From Albifimbria verrucaria (lineage: Eukaryota > Ascomycota > Sordariomycetes > Hypocreales > Stachybotryaceae): a stretch of 64,000 nucleotides of DNA. Position 1 is the first letter of the stretch. Every line of letters starts with the position of its first letter. Both the position numbers and the translations under genes were made by a program. This document shows, piece after piece, positions 1 through 10,367 of this stretch. The stretch spans positions 1-64,000 of the forward strand of contig JAHREC010000009.1 in assembly GCA_020081605.1 (NCBI GenBank), written 5' to 3'. Below the pieces are notes generated by a model. It saw nothing but the letters and a program-made list of their open reading frames with translations, did not search any database and was not told the origin of the DNA.

Positions 1-102
1 CTAACCCTAACCCTAACCCTAACCCTAACCCTAACCCTAACCCTAACTCCTAACCCTAACCCTAACCCTAACCCTAACCCTAACCCTAACCCTAACCCTA
101 AT
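1..102. repeat. Telomeric repeat array
   Basis: Uninterrupted CCCTAA hexamers run from the first base, with one variant unit containing an extra CT near 46-52. The C-rich strand reads into the window, as expected for a left chromosome end. This is the standard TTAGGG telomere of filamentous fungi. The array is short and probably cut by the assembly rather than by biology. Confidence 0.98.
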
Positions 103-160
103 TTCCGTTGGGTTAGGGCTAAGGCTACGGGTAGGGTTACGCGTAGGGTTAAGGCCAAGA
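103..160. repeat. Degenerate telomere-like sequence next to the array
   Basis: Several GGGTTAGGG and GTAGGGTTA-like units occur in the opposite orientation to the terminal array, mixed with GGCTAAGG-type variants. They look like decayed telomere repeats at the telomere/subtelomere junction. Confidence 0.6.
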
Positions 161-675
161 TTAGGCCTGCAGTTTCACCCTTTCTACTCTCTTCACGCTA
201 CTTTTCCGCTTTTTGCCGTTTAGTAGCCGCCTTTAACTGTCTGTTGTTTGCTTCTCGCCCTTGTAAGAAGTCGTAGGCTTCGGCCTTCTTAAACGACCAG
301 CAACAAGGGACCGCCAGAGGGTAACGAGTGGAGACCGAAAAGCAAAGACGCAAACAGTCGGTTACTTGTAAGCGCGTAGTGGAGACCACCCAGGTAGGAA
401 AGATCAGGTAGCCTTAAGGTTCTAGGCTTCAAACAAGTGGAAACCAGTGACTAGCAAAGTAGTAACCAGCAGAGGCCGAGAGTGCTTAGTAAAGACCCTG
501 AAGCAAAAAGCAGACGGCAGATGGCCAACCACACCTGGCGGACAGTAGCAACTTAGAAAGAGCAAACGGAAAAGAAAGCTAAGCAGGTTGCAGGCGACGA
601 CAACAGACAACCGATCTAGAACAGAAAGGACTGGTGGGAAAAGGTTAACAGGCTAAAGCGGGAGGTAAAGAACAA
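161..675. other. Subtelomeric non-coding stretch
   Basis: Only short uninterrupted frames exist here. They have biased composition and no recognisable protein. I see no RNA gene. The strand is rich in AGAAC/AACAG words that grade into the 12-bp minisatellite that follows. Confidence 0.5.
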
Positions 676-810
676 AGAGCAGAGAACAGAGCAGAGAACA
701 GAGCAGAGAACAGAGCAGAGAACAGAGCAGAGAACAGAGCAGAGAACAGAGCAGAGAACAGAGCAGAGAACAGAGCAGAGAACAGAGCAGAGAACAGAGC
801 AGAGAACAGA
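676..810. repeat. 12-bp minisatellite (about 11 copies)
   Basis: The unit AGAGCAGAGAAC repeats almost perfectly about eleven times. Because 12 is a multiple of three, both strands give long artificial frames (for example a Phe-Ser-Ala-Leu repeat on the minus strand), but nothing around it looks like a gene. Copy number is likely to vary between strains. Confidence 0.95.
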
Positions 811-930
811 AGATAGACAAGAAAGAGTAGAAAACAGCGACTAGATAGCGAGAACAAACAGGCACCAACAAGCAACTGGGAGAAGCGCTTAGACAAGCTA
901 GGGCAGCGTGACACTAGGAGACTCAACCGC

Positions 931-956
931 AGACAACAGACAACAGACAACAGACA
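931..956. repeat. Short 7-bp tandem repeat
   Basis: AGACAAC is repeated three times and followed by a partial copy. The words are related to the neighbouring 12-bp minisatellite and are probably part of the same subtelomeric repeat family. Confidence 0.7.
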
Positions 957-1169
957 GCAAAAAGTAGCTTGTGAAAAACTTCCTACAACTTCCTACAACT
1001 CCTCCTTCCTCAGTGATTAGAGAACTTAACCCACCTTCTCTTAAACTCTTCGTCTTTTCAGTCTAACAAGAACCTTAGCTAGTAACCCTGGCCCACCTCG
1101 GCCTTCAACCCTGTTCTTTGTACCCTTAACCAAACTTCTTCTGCAGACCCTAGGGCCAAAGATCCTCAA

Positions 1170-1199
1170 GGTCAGGGTTAGGGTTAGGGTCAGGGTCAG
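1170..1199. repeat. Interstitial telomere-like repeats
   Basis: Four to five tandem GGGTTA/GGGTCA units lie in the opposite orientation to the terminal CCCTAA array. Such tracts can mark old chromosome-end repair or telomere fusion events. Confidence 0.8.
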
Positions 1200-2177
1200 A
1201 AATTTACCTACCCTATATGCTTGGTCTGCTCGCTTCTATCAACCTTTTCACTCATAACTAGCACTTACCGATAGCTGTTAGAATACTATTTCACCCTATG
1301 CCTTGTATACCTGCCATTTTAACCAGAGTAACCTTAATAGCTGCTCTTTCCTCACGCTTTAAGGTTGGCGGTTAGCGGTTCGACAACGTAGCGGTTAGCG
1401 CTGGCCATAGGACCATGACTAATCTGCCGATAACCCTGATCCTGCAAATCGGCCACCGGACGTTAAGTTGATCCATCCCACGTTTTCCTGCCTAACGCCA
1501 GCACAGGTTATCCTGCTGTATCCTCCTACGAACCAACAGCCTGTTGGTTATCACCCCCAAAGCCCCTGTTGAGGCTGTGTAACCTAAGCCGCAGGACGTC
1601 AATCCATAGATCGCTATAAATTAATGCATCAGCCCCTTTACCAACTTTCTCATCATGCCGCCCGTTGGCTCCCATCCGAATAGCACCTTCGGCCTAATCA
1701 GCTTAAACATAATGCTCAAGAGTTCACTTCACTATAGAAACCATTAAAATTATATTCTTTTATATATCCATCGTCAATTCATAGAATGGCGTCAAAACAT
1801 GCCCACTCTACAGAGACAAGTGAGTCTTAGTGCCCTAATTGGTCCCATTCGCCTGGGAAGTAGCTGATCAGTACCCTAGACCTTGACGCTCGAACTCAAT
1901 CTGACGAGTGTTTGGGGCTTCCCACCCGGGCTCAAGCTATTCGGTGCTGGAGCTCAATTATATTCATGCAGGGGATGAATATCTGGAAGGCCTATCCTAT
2001 CTACCTAAATTATATGGTCGTGGGCTGGGGCGGCCTGAGTCTTTTGAAGCAGGCCGTCTTTTATTAGGTGCCTTAGGGATTTGTATCTTTGTCGCTGTGC
2101 CTATTATATTTCTATGTCAAAGGTAATAGCTATAGTTATCCTCTCTTCGGCTTATGCTATATTGATTATGAAGATAT
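1200..2177. other. Intergenic subtelomeric DNA
   Basis: No convincing coding region. A 72-codon plus frame at 1908-2126 has a hydrophobic C-terminal stretch but no ATG context, family likeness or splice signals that I trust. A perfect 9-bp inverted repeat with a one-base centre (arm AACCAACAG) lies at 1531-1549. Confidence 0.5.
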
Positions 2178-3191
2178 TTATCGAGATGGAACCTGGTGCC
2201 CCCATTCATCGCCGACCATACATTGCTCGTGATATTTCAGGTTGAACCCATAAGTAATCCACCCTATGATTGATTCCTGCTCCTTTGAGGGCCCGAACGC
2301 AGCAATAGCTCCTTGGGCCATAATTAAACGATTATAGTAATCCAGTATATTCCACTGAAACCCTTTGTAGTCGCTGTTCTCGCTAGGGATCTCGATAGAA
2401 CAAGCTACTTCATCGTACAACCACCTTAAGTTCTTATAGCTAAACTCCGGCAGATCGTTAATCTCGCTGTTCATCATCGCCTTGGCATCCAGGCCGCCAC
2501 TGTCGAAGTATTGCTGATTATATATCTTCTCAACCCCGTCACGGCTCTGAAGGCGTCTCTCGTTAAGTTTTGTTCGTGGTCCAGGGCCGTAGCCTAATTT
2601 AACACGTCTTTCCATAGTGATTGGATCGATATCCATGATTGCGATATGGAGGTCTTGACTGCCATGTTGAAGTGCAAAGACTGGGTGTTGCTTCTCTTGT
2701 CGCTTCGAGAGTGGGTTAAGCTTTGGTTCGTTCCACATGCCAATATGCCGAACTTCATGGCCAAGTTGCTGCGTTAAAATATCCTCCATTCGACGATGGA
2801 GTTTAACGGATCGCGGGAATTCATTGGGGTTCCTTACATTGGGCCCAAGGTTCCAATCATGCATCTCCACGAGCTCGCCAAGTAATTCGCCTGCCGTTAC
2901 CCTAGCTTTTGTATCAAGGCTTTTGGCAAGGGCGATCGACATCTCGCCATAACCCCTTCTTAGGGCTAGAGCTGCCAGAACCGTGAATACTGCACCCTTA
3001 ATGCATGAGTACCTATTCTGCTCGACATCTTCGGACTTAGCGTATGCCCGACAAGATGTAACGAGTTCCCAAAGTCCAAAGCCCATGCCTGGGGTTCCGG
3101 CCACCACTTCAATGTTGATTGGCCATGCAATTCCAAAATCGAATCGACTTCGTGGCCGATTCTGAACGGAGAGAGTGGTATTTGACTCCAA
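2178..3191 (-). CDS. Hypothetical protein, 5' end unresolved
   Basis: A 337-codon open frame with normal codon use and no internal stops. Function not recognised. The frame opens at a TTG; the first in-frame ATG is at about residue 36, so either a short 5' exon is missing or the gene is truncated. Two moderately hydrophobic stretches lie near the N-terminus (about residues 25-45 and 65-85). The rest is polar and rich in charged residues and aromatics, with a Trp/Tyr-rich C-terminal third. It is transcribed away from the small secreted-protein gene at 4177, so the two are divergent across about 1 kb. The unbroken frame in a region full of broken genes suggests a real gene. Confidence 0.6.
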   Translation of the reverse strand: MESNTTLSVQNRPRSRFDFGIAWPINIEVVAGTPGMGFGLWELVTSCRAYAKSEDVEQNRYSCIKGAVFTVLAALALRRGYGEMSIALAKSLDTKARVTAGELLGELVEMHDWNLGPNVRNPNEFPRSVKLHRRMEDILTQQLGHEVRHIGMWNEPKLNPLSKRQEKQHPVFALQHGSQDLHIAIMDIDPITMERRVKLGYGPGPRTKLNERRLQSRDGVEKIYNQQYFDSGGLDAKAMMNSEINDLPEFSYKNLRWLYDEVACSIEIPSENSDYKGFQWNILDYYNRLIMAQGAIAAFGPSKEQESIIGWITYGFNLKYHEQCMVGDEWGHQVPSR

Positions 3192-4176
3192 TATATCTAT
3201 ATTACTATATATTAACAGGGTCCCTCACGAATGCCAGTTTAACAAGACATACCAATAGCTGCACCCTTACTCGTACCTATTTTCGCCACATTTCCCTCTG
3301 AGGAAATGGACTTATATGTAGTGCCATTAGACAGGGGTTGAAGAATAGAAGCAAGAGTATAATCTGGCACAAGGGCCCAGCATAAGATAATAATCGATAC
3401 TCTCATAATGCAATAGTAAGAAAGGCTGGTTAATATTGCAGGATTTCTAGCGTTCTTATATCGTGGAGTCGAATATTATATTATTATATTATAATGGCGG
3501 AAATACAGTCCCCTTTTAAGCTATTAATTATCTGTTAGTTTATTGCTAACCTTACTCCATCCAGAACCAAACGCTTATCAGCTTATTCTTTTCCCCTTTT
3601 TTAGCATCTTTGTTGGTGGCTTGTGGCTTCTCCGTCTTGAGTTGGCCGCAGACCCCCATATACAAGTCATGCGGTGAATGATTCGTATGATGATGGGGTC
3701 TGGAACATATAAATAGTATCCAGAAGCTTGTGGGATATGCGGTTAGAATAAGGTCCGCTGTCAGCGTGTGCGAGAAGCATCGGTTTTATGATACGCAGCT
3801 CCGTGTACGAGATATGATTGCTCCGACATGCCCCCAATTCCTGGGGCTTGTCTGGATCATGAGGCTGAGAAGCGTGGGTTTGTTGGTAAGCATATGTTAC
3901 AGGATTCCAAACAGCGCAAGATACGCTCTAACACCCCTGTAGTAATCAGGGCGCAGCAAGCCACCGAACAAAAACGGCGATTTACAGTCTGGTGTTTTCT
4001 AACCAACGAACAATTCTCCCATCAGTATTAAGAATTCATAAATAGCAGCCATACTTTATAATATATATTTAAATATGTAAGCTCTACGATTCTGAATATT
4101 TCTATGAACTTTAAATCTTAATCTTTTCTTTAGGCTACCTATATTCATCTCTTGTGAATAGTTGAAAATCACAAAC
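3192..4176. other. Intergenic region between divergent genes
   Basis: AT-rich in patches (3420-3540 and 4030-4110), with no supported gene. It probably holds the promoters of both divergent neighbours. The reading frames here are short and unlike each other. Confidence 0.5.
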
Positions 4177-4656
4177 ATGCATCTATCTTTAAAATATATA
4201 CTTTCTCTTGCCTTTATCCCGTTGAGTCTCCTAGGCGCTATTGCCACACCGATAACTCAAACTGGCGAAGTCCATGGTCATCTTAACCAGCGCACCCCAG
4301 TCTGGAATTGGCCTCGTTGCACTTTTGCAGAGGAAGGGCAATGTACTCTCTATATGGCAACGGGGAAACCATATCCAACCTTCACACAATATCGCACGTT
4401 TGCACTTTTCGATCATAAATGCAAACTCACATCCCTTTATTATACAGACATAAAGGAGAAGATTGTCAATCTCAAAGGCCATCTACCAGGTGGCATAAGA
4501 ATCGCAGTCGACGATCAAATGCAACCGGAAGGTGCTATATCTTATCGTTTAGTAGATACTCCTCTTGGTAGTGGCTTGGAGTGCCATGATTGGGGGAGTA
4601 TGTGGATGGCATCGGCTGCAGGAGACATTTCCCTGTTAAGCAACATTTTCTATTAG
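4177..4656 (+). CDS. Small secreted protein of unknown function
   Basis: A 159-residue product from the ATG at 4177. The frame is open slightly further upstream, but the earlier initiator would be a TTG. The N-terminus has a clear signal peptide: a Lys, a hydrophobic core of about 16 residues and a cleavage-like Ala-Thr-Pro near residue 24. The mature part has four cysteines and many aromatic residues, consistent with a compact disulfide-bonded extracellular protein. No enzyme motif is visible. The subtelomeric position, small size and secretion make an effector-like role possible, but that is inference only. No introns. Confidence 0.65.
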   Translation: MHLSLKYILSLAFIPLSLLGAIATPITQTGEVHGHLNQRTPVWNWPRCTFAEEGQCTLYMATGKPYPTFTQYRTFALFDHKCKLTSLYYTDIKEKIVNLKGHLPGGIRIAVDDQMQPEGAISYRLVDTPLGSGLECHDWGSMWMASAAGDISLLSNIFY

Positions 4657-4908
4657 CTACGATAGCCTGATATACATTGGTTGTGTTTAGTGAAAAAGAA
4701 AGCAGCATTAAGTCGGCCCTAGAGTATATAAACCCAACCTAACCTTAACCCCCAGCCGCTTAAGTGTTTGCTACCTCCCAAGAATGGAAAGTGCTGAAGA
4801 AACTTAACATTAATACAATAAAAAGCGAGCTTAGCTCTTGTCAATTAAACGGCAGGATTACCTAAGCCCCATGCCCCACTGTATATAATCTAGTGGGTGA
4901 CAGTACTA
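4657..4908. other. Spacer with degenerate telomere-like motif
   Basis: Contains AACCCAACCTAACC-type sequence near 4730-4755, reminiscent of telomere repeats, and otherwise nothing coding. Confidence 0.4.
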
Positions 4909-5876
4909 TTATATTATTTTTTTCTGGTAAAGCCGATCCATACGGATTCCATGTATAGCCTTGTCTAACTCCTGGGCTGCTGTTGCCGTAGATATTTTAA
5001 TGCTTTCTTCGATATCCGCCTTTATAACCGCTTCCTCCTTTTCTAACTTGATCTTCTGCGCTGCGATACCCTTGAGGTCTTCGGAGTCCCTGCAGGAAGC
5101 AAATTTCCACCTCATCATGCAACCTCACCAGGCATCGTTCCCCACTTTGATACAGCGATACTAGAGAAGGAACATAACCATTTTGTCCGAGTAGGGTTAG
5201 AAGTCGATGGCTCTGTTTTAACAGACGCCTCATTTCACCCGCGTCGACTTCCTCACGCTCCGCTGATATTTTTGTATGGTGTTCATTGCCTGTATTAGAT
5301 CCTCGAAGTCTTCGTCGCTTATCCATCTGGGGAAACGGTATCGATGCTCTTTCCATAGAACCGCCCACGATTCAAGATTAGCCGACGCTGCGCAATCCCA
5401 TCCGCGCTCCTTTAGCGTATCTGCCAACACTGCTTTGGCGTATAAAAAGCATGCTTCTTCCATCATACATCGCACAGTTCCGAAAAACTCATACTGTAAG
5501 CGGAATGGTAGGAAGGCTCGACCTAGGAAATTTCTTTCATGGCCCACTGGCACTGGCTTTGGTTAGGTCTTCAAACGACGAGCTCTCATATACAGACCCA
5601 TACCTTCACCCCGTGCCATCGACGCAGCCATACTCGCTATACGGTCTTCGTTCTGATCGATGCCGTTCGCAGTTCTATCGTCGCTTGCTCCGTGACCCTT
5701 CATCGTGTCCTTTGGGGAGGCTGAGCCCCCTCCTCGCGAGGCGAAACGGGCTCTTCTCGCTCGTGCGTTTCTTCGTAGGACGTATTAGATGCGATTTCCA
5801 TGTTTGCTCCCTGTTCTGCGAATGTCCTTGCCGCTTCTGCCGCCTTCTGAGCTGCCGTCCTCTTCTTCTTCGCCAT
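4909..5876 (-). pseudogene. Broken gene for a Lys-rich, charged protein of unknown function
   Basis: Reading the minus strand from the ATG at 5876 gives a Lys/Ala-rich opening (MAKKKRTAAQKAAEAARTFA). Coding-like sequence then continues through three frames: an Asp/Arg/Met-rich part, then 5553-5230 with a Trp- and aromatic-rich section, then a Lys/Glu/Ala-rich segment (5118-4909) that looks helical. Each switch would need a frameshift or an intron, and an in-frame TAG interrupts the second part, so as sequenced it is not translatable end to end. Family not recognised. It lies just downstream of the RNase H relic on the same strand, and the two may have been neighbours in a mobile or duplicated subtelomeric unit. 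Confidence 0.4.
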
Positions 5877-6109
5877 TGCTGTAATGGTTCGCTATCCGGT
5901 TCTTGGTGGCGAGGATGATGTTCGCTACTTTCTCGAGGGAGAGGAAAAGAAGGGAGAGAAGGAAGAAGTCGATGCATATGAGACATGCGAAATCGCGGTC
6001 CGGAATATATATAAACCACCGGACCACAAACATACAGTGCCCTTGAAGTCAGACTCTACGACAGACCGTCGTGCAAGCTTCGAATACGCTTCCTCAATGC
6101 AGCAGACAA

Positions 6110-6603
6110 CTAAGATGCCTCTTCTAACGCGCTATTTGTCAACGCGTCTGCTTGCTCATTGTGCTCTCGCGCTACATGCCAAAACAAAACCTCCACACCG
6201 ACTTTACGAAGCGTATCAATCCACTTATCTAATTCCTTGAAAAGGTCCGAGTTACGAACTATTTTCTGCTTTGCTGTCCAATAAACCCTGTCTTTTCATA
6301 CCCACCGGTTCGGAACCCAGTCCGTGATCCCGTCTACCACATATGCTGAATCTGCTTTGATCACTACTAGATCCAGCCTCTTACCCCAAACCGTTCTTTT
6401 TGTATATCGCATGGGCCACTTGAAGCGCAATAATGGCAGCCTGAAGTTCTGCCACCTGATTCGTCGTGCGAACACTCTCGATAATGACGCTTTATTGTAT
6501 TCGAGTATTCCTCGACAAACACACCTGCAGCCATTCTGGCTGTTGGTGTTCCATTGTACCGGCACACACCATCGACGGCAATGACTATGCAATCTAGATG
6601 CAT
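6110..6603 (-). pseudogene. RNase H-domain protein, frameshifted
   Basis: From the ATG at 6603 the product opens with IVIAVDG, the first acidic strand of an RNase H fold. It passes through a TTNQVAELQAAIIALQ segment (the helix with the catalytic Glu), then a VVIKADSAYVVDG strand with an Asp, and ends with a WHVAREHNEQADALTNSAL helix carrying the last Asp. All conserved RNase H elements are thus in order over about 165 residues. The frame changes twice, each time explained by one base missing from a run (three T's at 6491-6493 and four C's at 6384-6387 on the plus strand). A TGA lies in frame at 6296-6298 and could be a G-to-A change of a Trp codon. It resembles stand-alone fungal RNase H-like proteins more than a retroelement polyprotein. 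Confidence 0.75.
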
Positions 6604-7522
6604 TTCCCATCTGTGTAAGGGGTTTCACATCACAATTTCAAACGCTGCTTATACCATGCATTTATATATTGAGCTTCAGTGACTAGACCTCAACACCACT
6701 TTTAACCTTTGTCCCATCGTTTGGTTTTCCAGAGGCTGCATAAAGGAGGGGAGGGATATGCGGCGTGGTATGGTTTGACCATTCATAAAGCAGTAACCCA
6801 ATCGTTCGCCAAGGCGTCAGAAACCCTCGTTTAATCCCGGTTTGGACGATTGAAGCTGCTGCGTGAGGGTGGGGGTTTGTAGGGTTCGTGGCCACCAAGC
6901 CAATGAGTGGTGGCCTATGGGCTGTGAACCAACCTTATTTAAAAGCATTGGTGGGAAGCAAACCCGGGAATTCGGACTGGCGAGGGTCACTACGTGAGTT
7001 CCTTTTATTCTAGCTGGCACAGTCGGACCTTTGTGTGATGTCGGCGTCCTATTGCAGGGCCAACCGCATACACAATCGTTCTTGGTATGGAACCCCGTGG
7101 GCACCCTATTGGTTGCGACCGCATCGTCCGGGTACTCACCCAGGCACATTTACAGGGTAGCGGGGAGCCAACTGCATAAGAGAACGAAACGATGAGATAA
7201 CGACCCAACAGTAAATTGTCAAATATTCCTAGGACCTCCCGGCTCTTGCATGGGCTCGGTTAGGATTCCTGGATATGGATACCAACAGCATATAGGATCA
7301 TCGTAGGCGAGGGCTTTCGGGCTAGTCGAGACAGCCACCTCCCGCTCTTTCCGCTCTTCCAGGCCGGGGTTCAATGGGATAAAGGCACAGTACACTGTTC
7401 CGCGTAAAACTATAAAGAGGTGGCCGATTTCCTCCTTCCAATCTCCAGCCCGACTCATCTCCTTAGCCCTCACCTGACCATCCGACCATCCAATCATCCA
7501 ATCGTCCGCACCCTTTGCCAAC
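6604..7522. other. Intergenic region, no gene seen
   Basis: Several overlapping short frames on the minus strand have mutually inconsistent translations and no domain. The last 150 bases are pyrimidine-rich and may be the leader of the secreted-protein gene at 7523. Confidence 0.45.
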
Positions 7523-8323
7523 ATGCTCTTCCTTCCCTTATCCTTGGCCTTGCCGCCAGTGTCAACGCAATCGACCTCTACCTCGGTTGGAGGGGCGGCA
7601 GCAACTACGTTGCTTGCCGTAACATAAACCCCAACGTCTGCTGCTCCACTGCTGCAGGAGGGAGCCCTTCAACAGCCTTGACTTCAGAGAGATCCCCAGG
7701 AACTGGAACATCCAGTGCCGTGGCCACAGAGGCCCCCAGTGTGGCTCGCTGGCCGAGGTCAAGCAGAGCAACGGCGCTACCGCAGTTAGCCTGTTCAACT
7801 CTGACTTTGGTGGCTCTGGCTATGGCTTCGTCTCTAAGCGCTCCACGGACGATGCTGTTGTTGAGACCGTAAGGCCATCTCTCTTGGTCTTTGGAGACGG
7901 GGCTCAATATGATCTTTCCGAATTGACTGAATCTTCCTATGATGAAATGGTATGTGCCTCTTACGTCCCATAGGCTTGAACCATAAGTGCTTTTGCTAAT
8001 GACCATGGTAGTTAGTACCAGCTTTTCCGCTACCATCCTCCGAGTCATAACATGGCATCCTCCCTCGCTTAACCCCTCGCTTGACCCCTCGCGCTTCCAA
8101 AGAGTCTACCTGCTAATGTTCGTATTCTTCGTCTACAGTCTCCGAATCGCAGCTTCGAACGGTTCCTCCGACGATGTTCCCGCCAAATTCGACACATCCA
8201 GGATCGAGTAAAGGTTCGATATGGTGGCTTGAGCGCTTGGAATATATGCCAGCCTGGTCCGACGTTCCTCTTGCGATCACCTTGACTGCGGAGGGTAACA
8301 GGTTGCCTTGCATACTTAGTTAA
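7523..8323 (+). pseudogene. Secreted Cys-containing fungal protein, frameshifted
   Basis: The ATG at 7523 starts a signal peptide if one C is added to the run at 7535-7537 (MLFLPLILGLAASVNA). Next comes a conserved-looking segment with Asn-Pro-Asn-Val-Cys-Cys. After a second one-base loss at the CCC of 7665-7667, a stretch with two Cys (IQCRGHRGPQC) follows. A plausible intron starts at the GTATGT near 7951 and ends near 8012; another short intron is possible around 8104-8139. The last exon ends at 8323. The pattern (signal peptide, paired Cys, about 200 residues) fits a fungal extracellular family of unknown function. Exon joins beyond 7950 are uncertain, and another frame change is needed near 8045. 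Confidence 0.5.
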
Positions 8324-8446
8324 ACATTATAGAACTCTGCTACCTCATTCCCTACAAGTCCCATATCCCTTCCAGTGTGTGACTAAATACAGTAATCTGT
8401 GAAGTTGAAAATCCATAGCCCAATTTTTAAGAACAGCAGCTTTCGT

Positions 8447-10188
8447 TCAGCTCGGCACCCACACAAGCTCAATAATACCATCAAGTGCCTTCATGGGCCT
8501 TTTCTTCTCTACCATCCATCGCTCATCATCCTTCTTTCGAACATATACCTGTAACACGGACCTGTCCTCCATGACTTGCGAGTCACGAAGCTCCCAAGCA
8601 ATCTTCTTACCCGTTTTGAGGAGCGAGGGGCGCTGAGGGCCATACGTGTAGTCGAAGTTCCACACATGCTCCTCGAACAGCGGGCGAAATGTACGCTCCA
8701 CCTGACTCAGGTCGAAGTCGATCCCATCGGGGTAGTGCGCAATGCTATAACCGTTGGAGATGATGAAGTTGTCCGCAGTAACGAAGCGCTGAAACGGGCA
8801 GTCCTCGCCGCACGTATAGGATATCTTGGTGGTATTTAGCGGGTTGGCCGAGTGCCACTTGTCGCCTCTCTTGAAATGATGAATGCTGTACGGCTTAAAT
8901 CCGCCTTCGTAGAAACCCGATGCGTCTCCTACAAGATCGAGCTGCCAGAGGTCCTTCAGGTGCGTGAGACGTATGTCGGTGTTCTCGTATATGCACTTAC
9001 GAAGGAGAATGTCTCCCTGAGGACCCCAGCCGGTGTTGGACTGCTTGATCTTGGCCCTCGTCCGGCAAGCGTCAATGCGACTGGAAACGATACCCGCCAA
9101 AGGACGGCTGAGGAAGACTCCACCGCCTCCAAAAGCTTGGGAGCCGTGCACCTTCACGGCCGTAACGTCCTCGGATAAGGTGCCGATATATAACAGCCTT
9201 GTATGATCATACTGCTTGAACCGCTCGACGAGGCCATTCATCGCCGTGAAGAAGGTGTCGTCATCGCACAAGACCAGCCACTTCCTGTTCGGGGAGTCTT
9301 TGTGGGAGTAAAGCATAGGCACCAGGTTGAGGTACCGGACAGCCATCTCCTTCTCTATCCGGCTATCCCACCCGCTCACTTCGGAATCGATACCGGCATC
9401 GGCAAGTCGTTGCGCGACCTCCGTAAGCTCCGCATCCGTGACGTCAAGGAGGCGAAGGAGGAGCTTGCCTCCGTTAGACCTGCCTTTGCTGTCGGTTAGC
9501 CAGTAGGCCCACTCTTGGATCATCGAAGGGTCGCTGAGGCGCTTGTATGTGGTGGAAATGGCGAATATGAAGTCGGAGAGATCAGCATCGGCCGGGAAAG
9601 GCGACTCCGGGACGGAAACCTCCAAGGGTTCGCTGCATTTCTCTTCCTGGTCGTGGCCACTCAGCAGATCCACCACCCGGAAGCCTTCGGCGTCATTACC
9701 TGATGACAGGAGGTTCTGCGGTAGCGAAGTATAAGATTGACGCTCGATGGGCTTGCGCGTGAAGCTGATGTAGCGTCTCAAATACTCGACTTGATCGTCC
9801 AGCTTGTATCTGTCACTTATCTCACGAAGCCTGTCCGTATCAACATTGCAATTCATAACGTGGCTCGATGACGGCCGTGCGCCATGTGCGCTGGTGTTGA
9901 TGGGTTTGGCTTGATCACCGCCCGAAAGTTTCGGCTTGACAGCGGATACATCTTTTAAATCAGATGTTTTTAGAAGCAAGTCTGTGGTATACGGTCTCGT
10001 TGATGGTAAGTTCCAATATGCTATCAAAAGAACGGCAATAAGCACAACAAGCTTGAGAGCTCTTGAGAAGGAGCTCCGTATGCCCCAGGTTGACTGGATT
10101 AATGCCTTCGCTAGGGTGCAGGCCTCGTGGCTTTCGCCGACCAATACACACTATGCGGGGCCTCTAGGCGGCCGATCCACCCTACCAT
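8447..10188 (-). CDS. Glycosyltransferase family 31 (fringe-like/DUF604), type II membrane protein
   Basis: A 565-codon intronless frame. Near the N-terminus lies one strong membrane anchor (LKLVVLIAVLLIAYW) after a short cytoplasmic tail, as in Golgi type II glycosyltransferases. A stem region follows, then the catalytic domain with WLVLCDDDTFF, the DDD metal/nucleotide-sugar motif of fringe-like GT31 enzymes. A GGGGVFLSRPL segment and a GDILLRKC segment come next, also typical of the family. The sugar donor and acceptor cannot be told. The frame opens at a TTG. An ATG at 10188 lies upstream and would join in frame if one base is missing from the short A run at 10143-10144. Otherwise intact. 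Confidence 0.85.
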
Positions 10189-10326
10189 AGCTAGGTAGGA
10201 CAGTAAGCAAATGCGGTTGGGTAAAGAAGGGTGTCGGTATTCAGGGCATACAAGTAATAGAGTTGCCTACCAAAGTAGGTTAAGGGGCTTAAGGTGTCAA
10301 TTGAAACGGCGAGGCCGAGGCATTAA

Positions 10327-10367
10327 TGGCTGTTGGTTATGTAAATTTGTGGCAGAACCAACAGCCA
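10327..10367. repeat. Perfect 12-bp inverted repeat (hairpin)
   Basis: TGGCTGTTGGTT and its exact complement are separated by 17 bases. The same core word forms the palindrome at 1531-1549. It lies upstream of the GT31 gene. Function unknown; it could be a relic of a small inverted-repeat element. Confidence 0.6.

Noticed and set aside
676..810. Possible CRISPR-like array
   Set aside because: Units are contiguous 12-mers with no spacers, and the genome is eukaryotic.
645..950. A 101-codon minus-strand frame with a Phe-Ser-Ala-Leu repeat
   Set aside because: It is only the translation of the 12-bp minisatellite and has no gene context.
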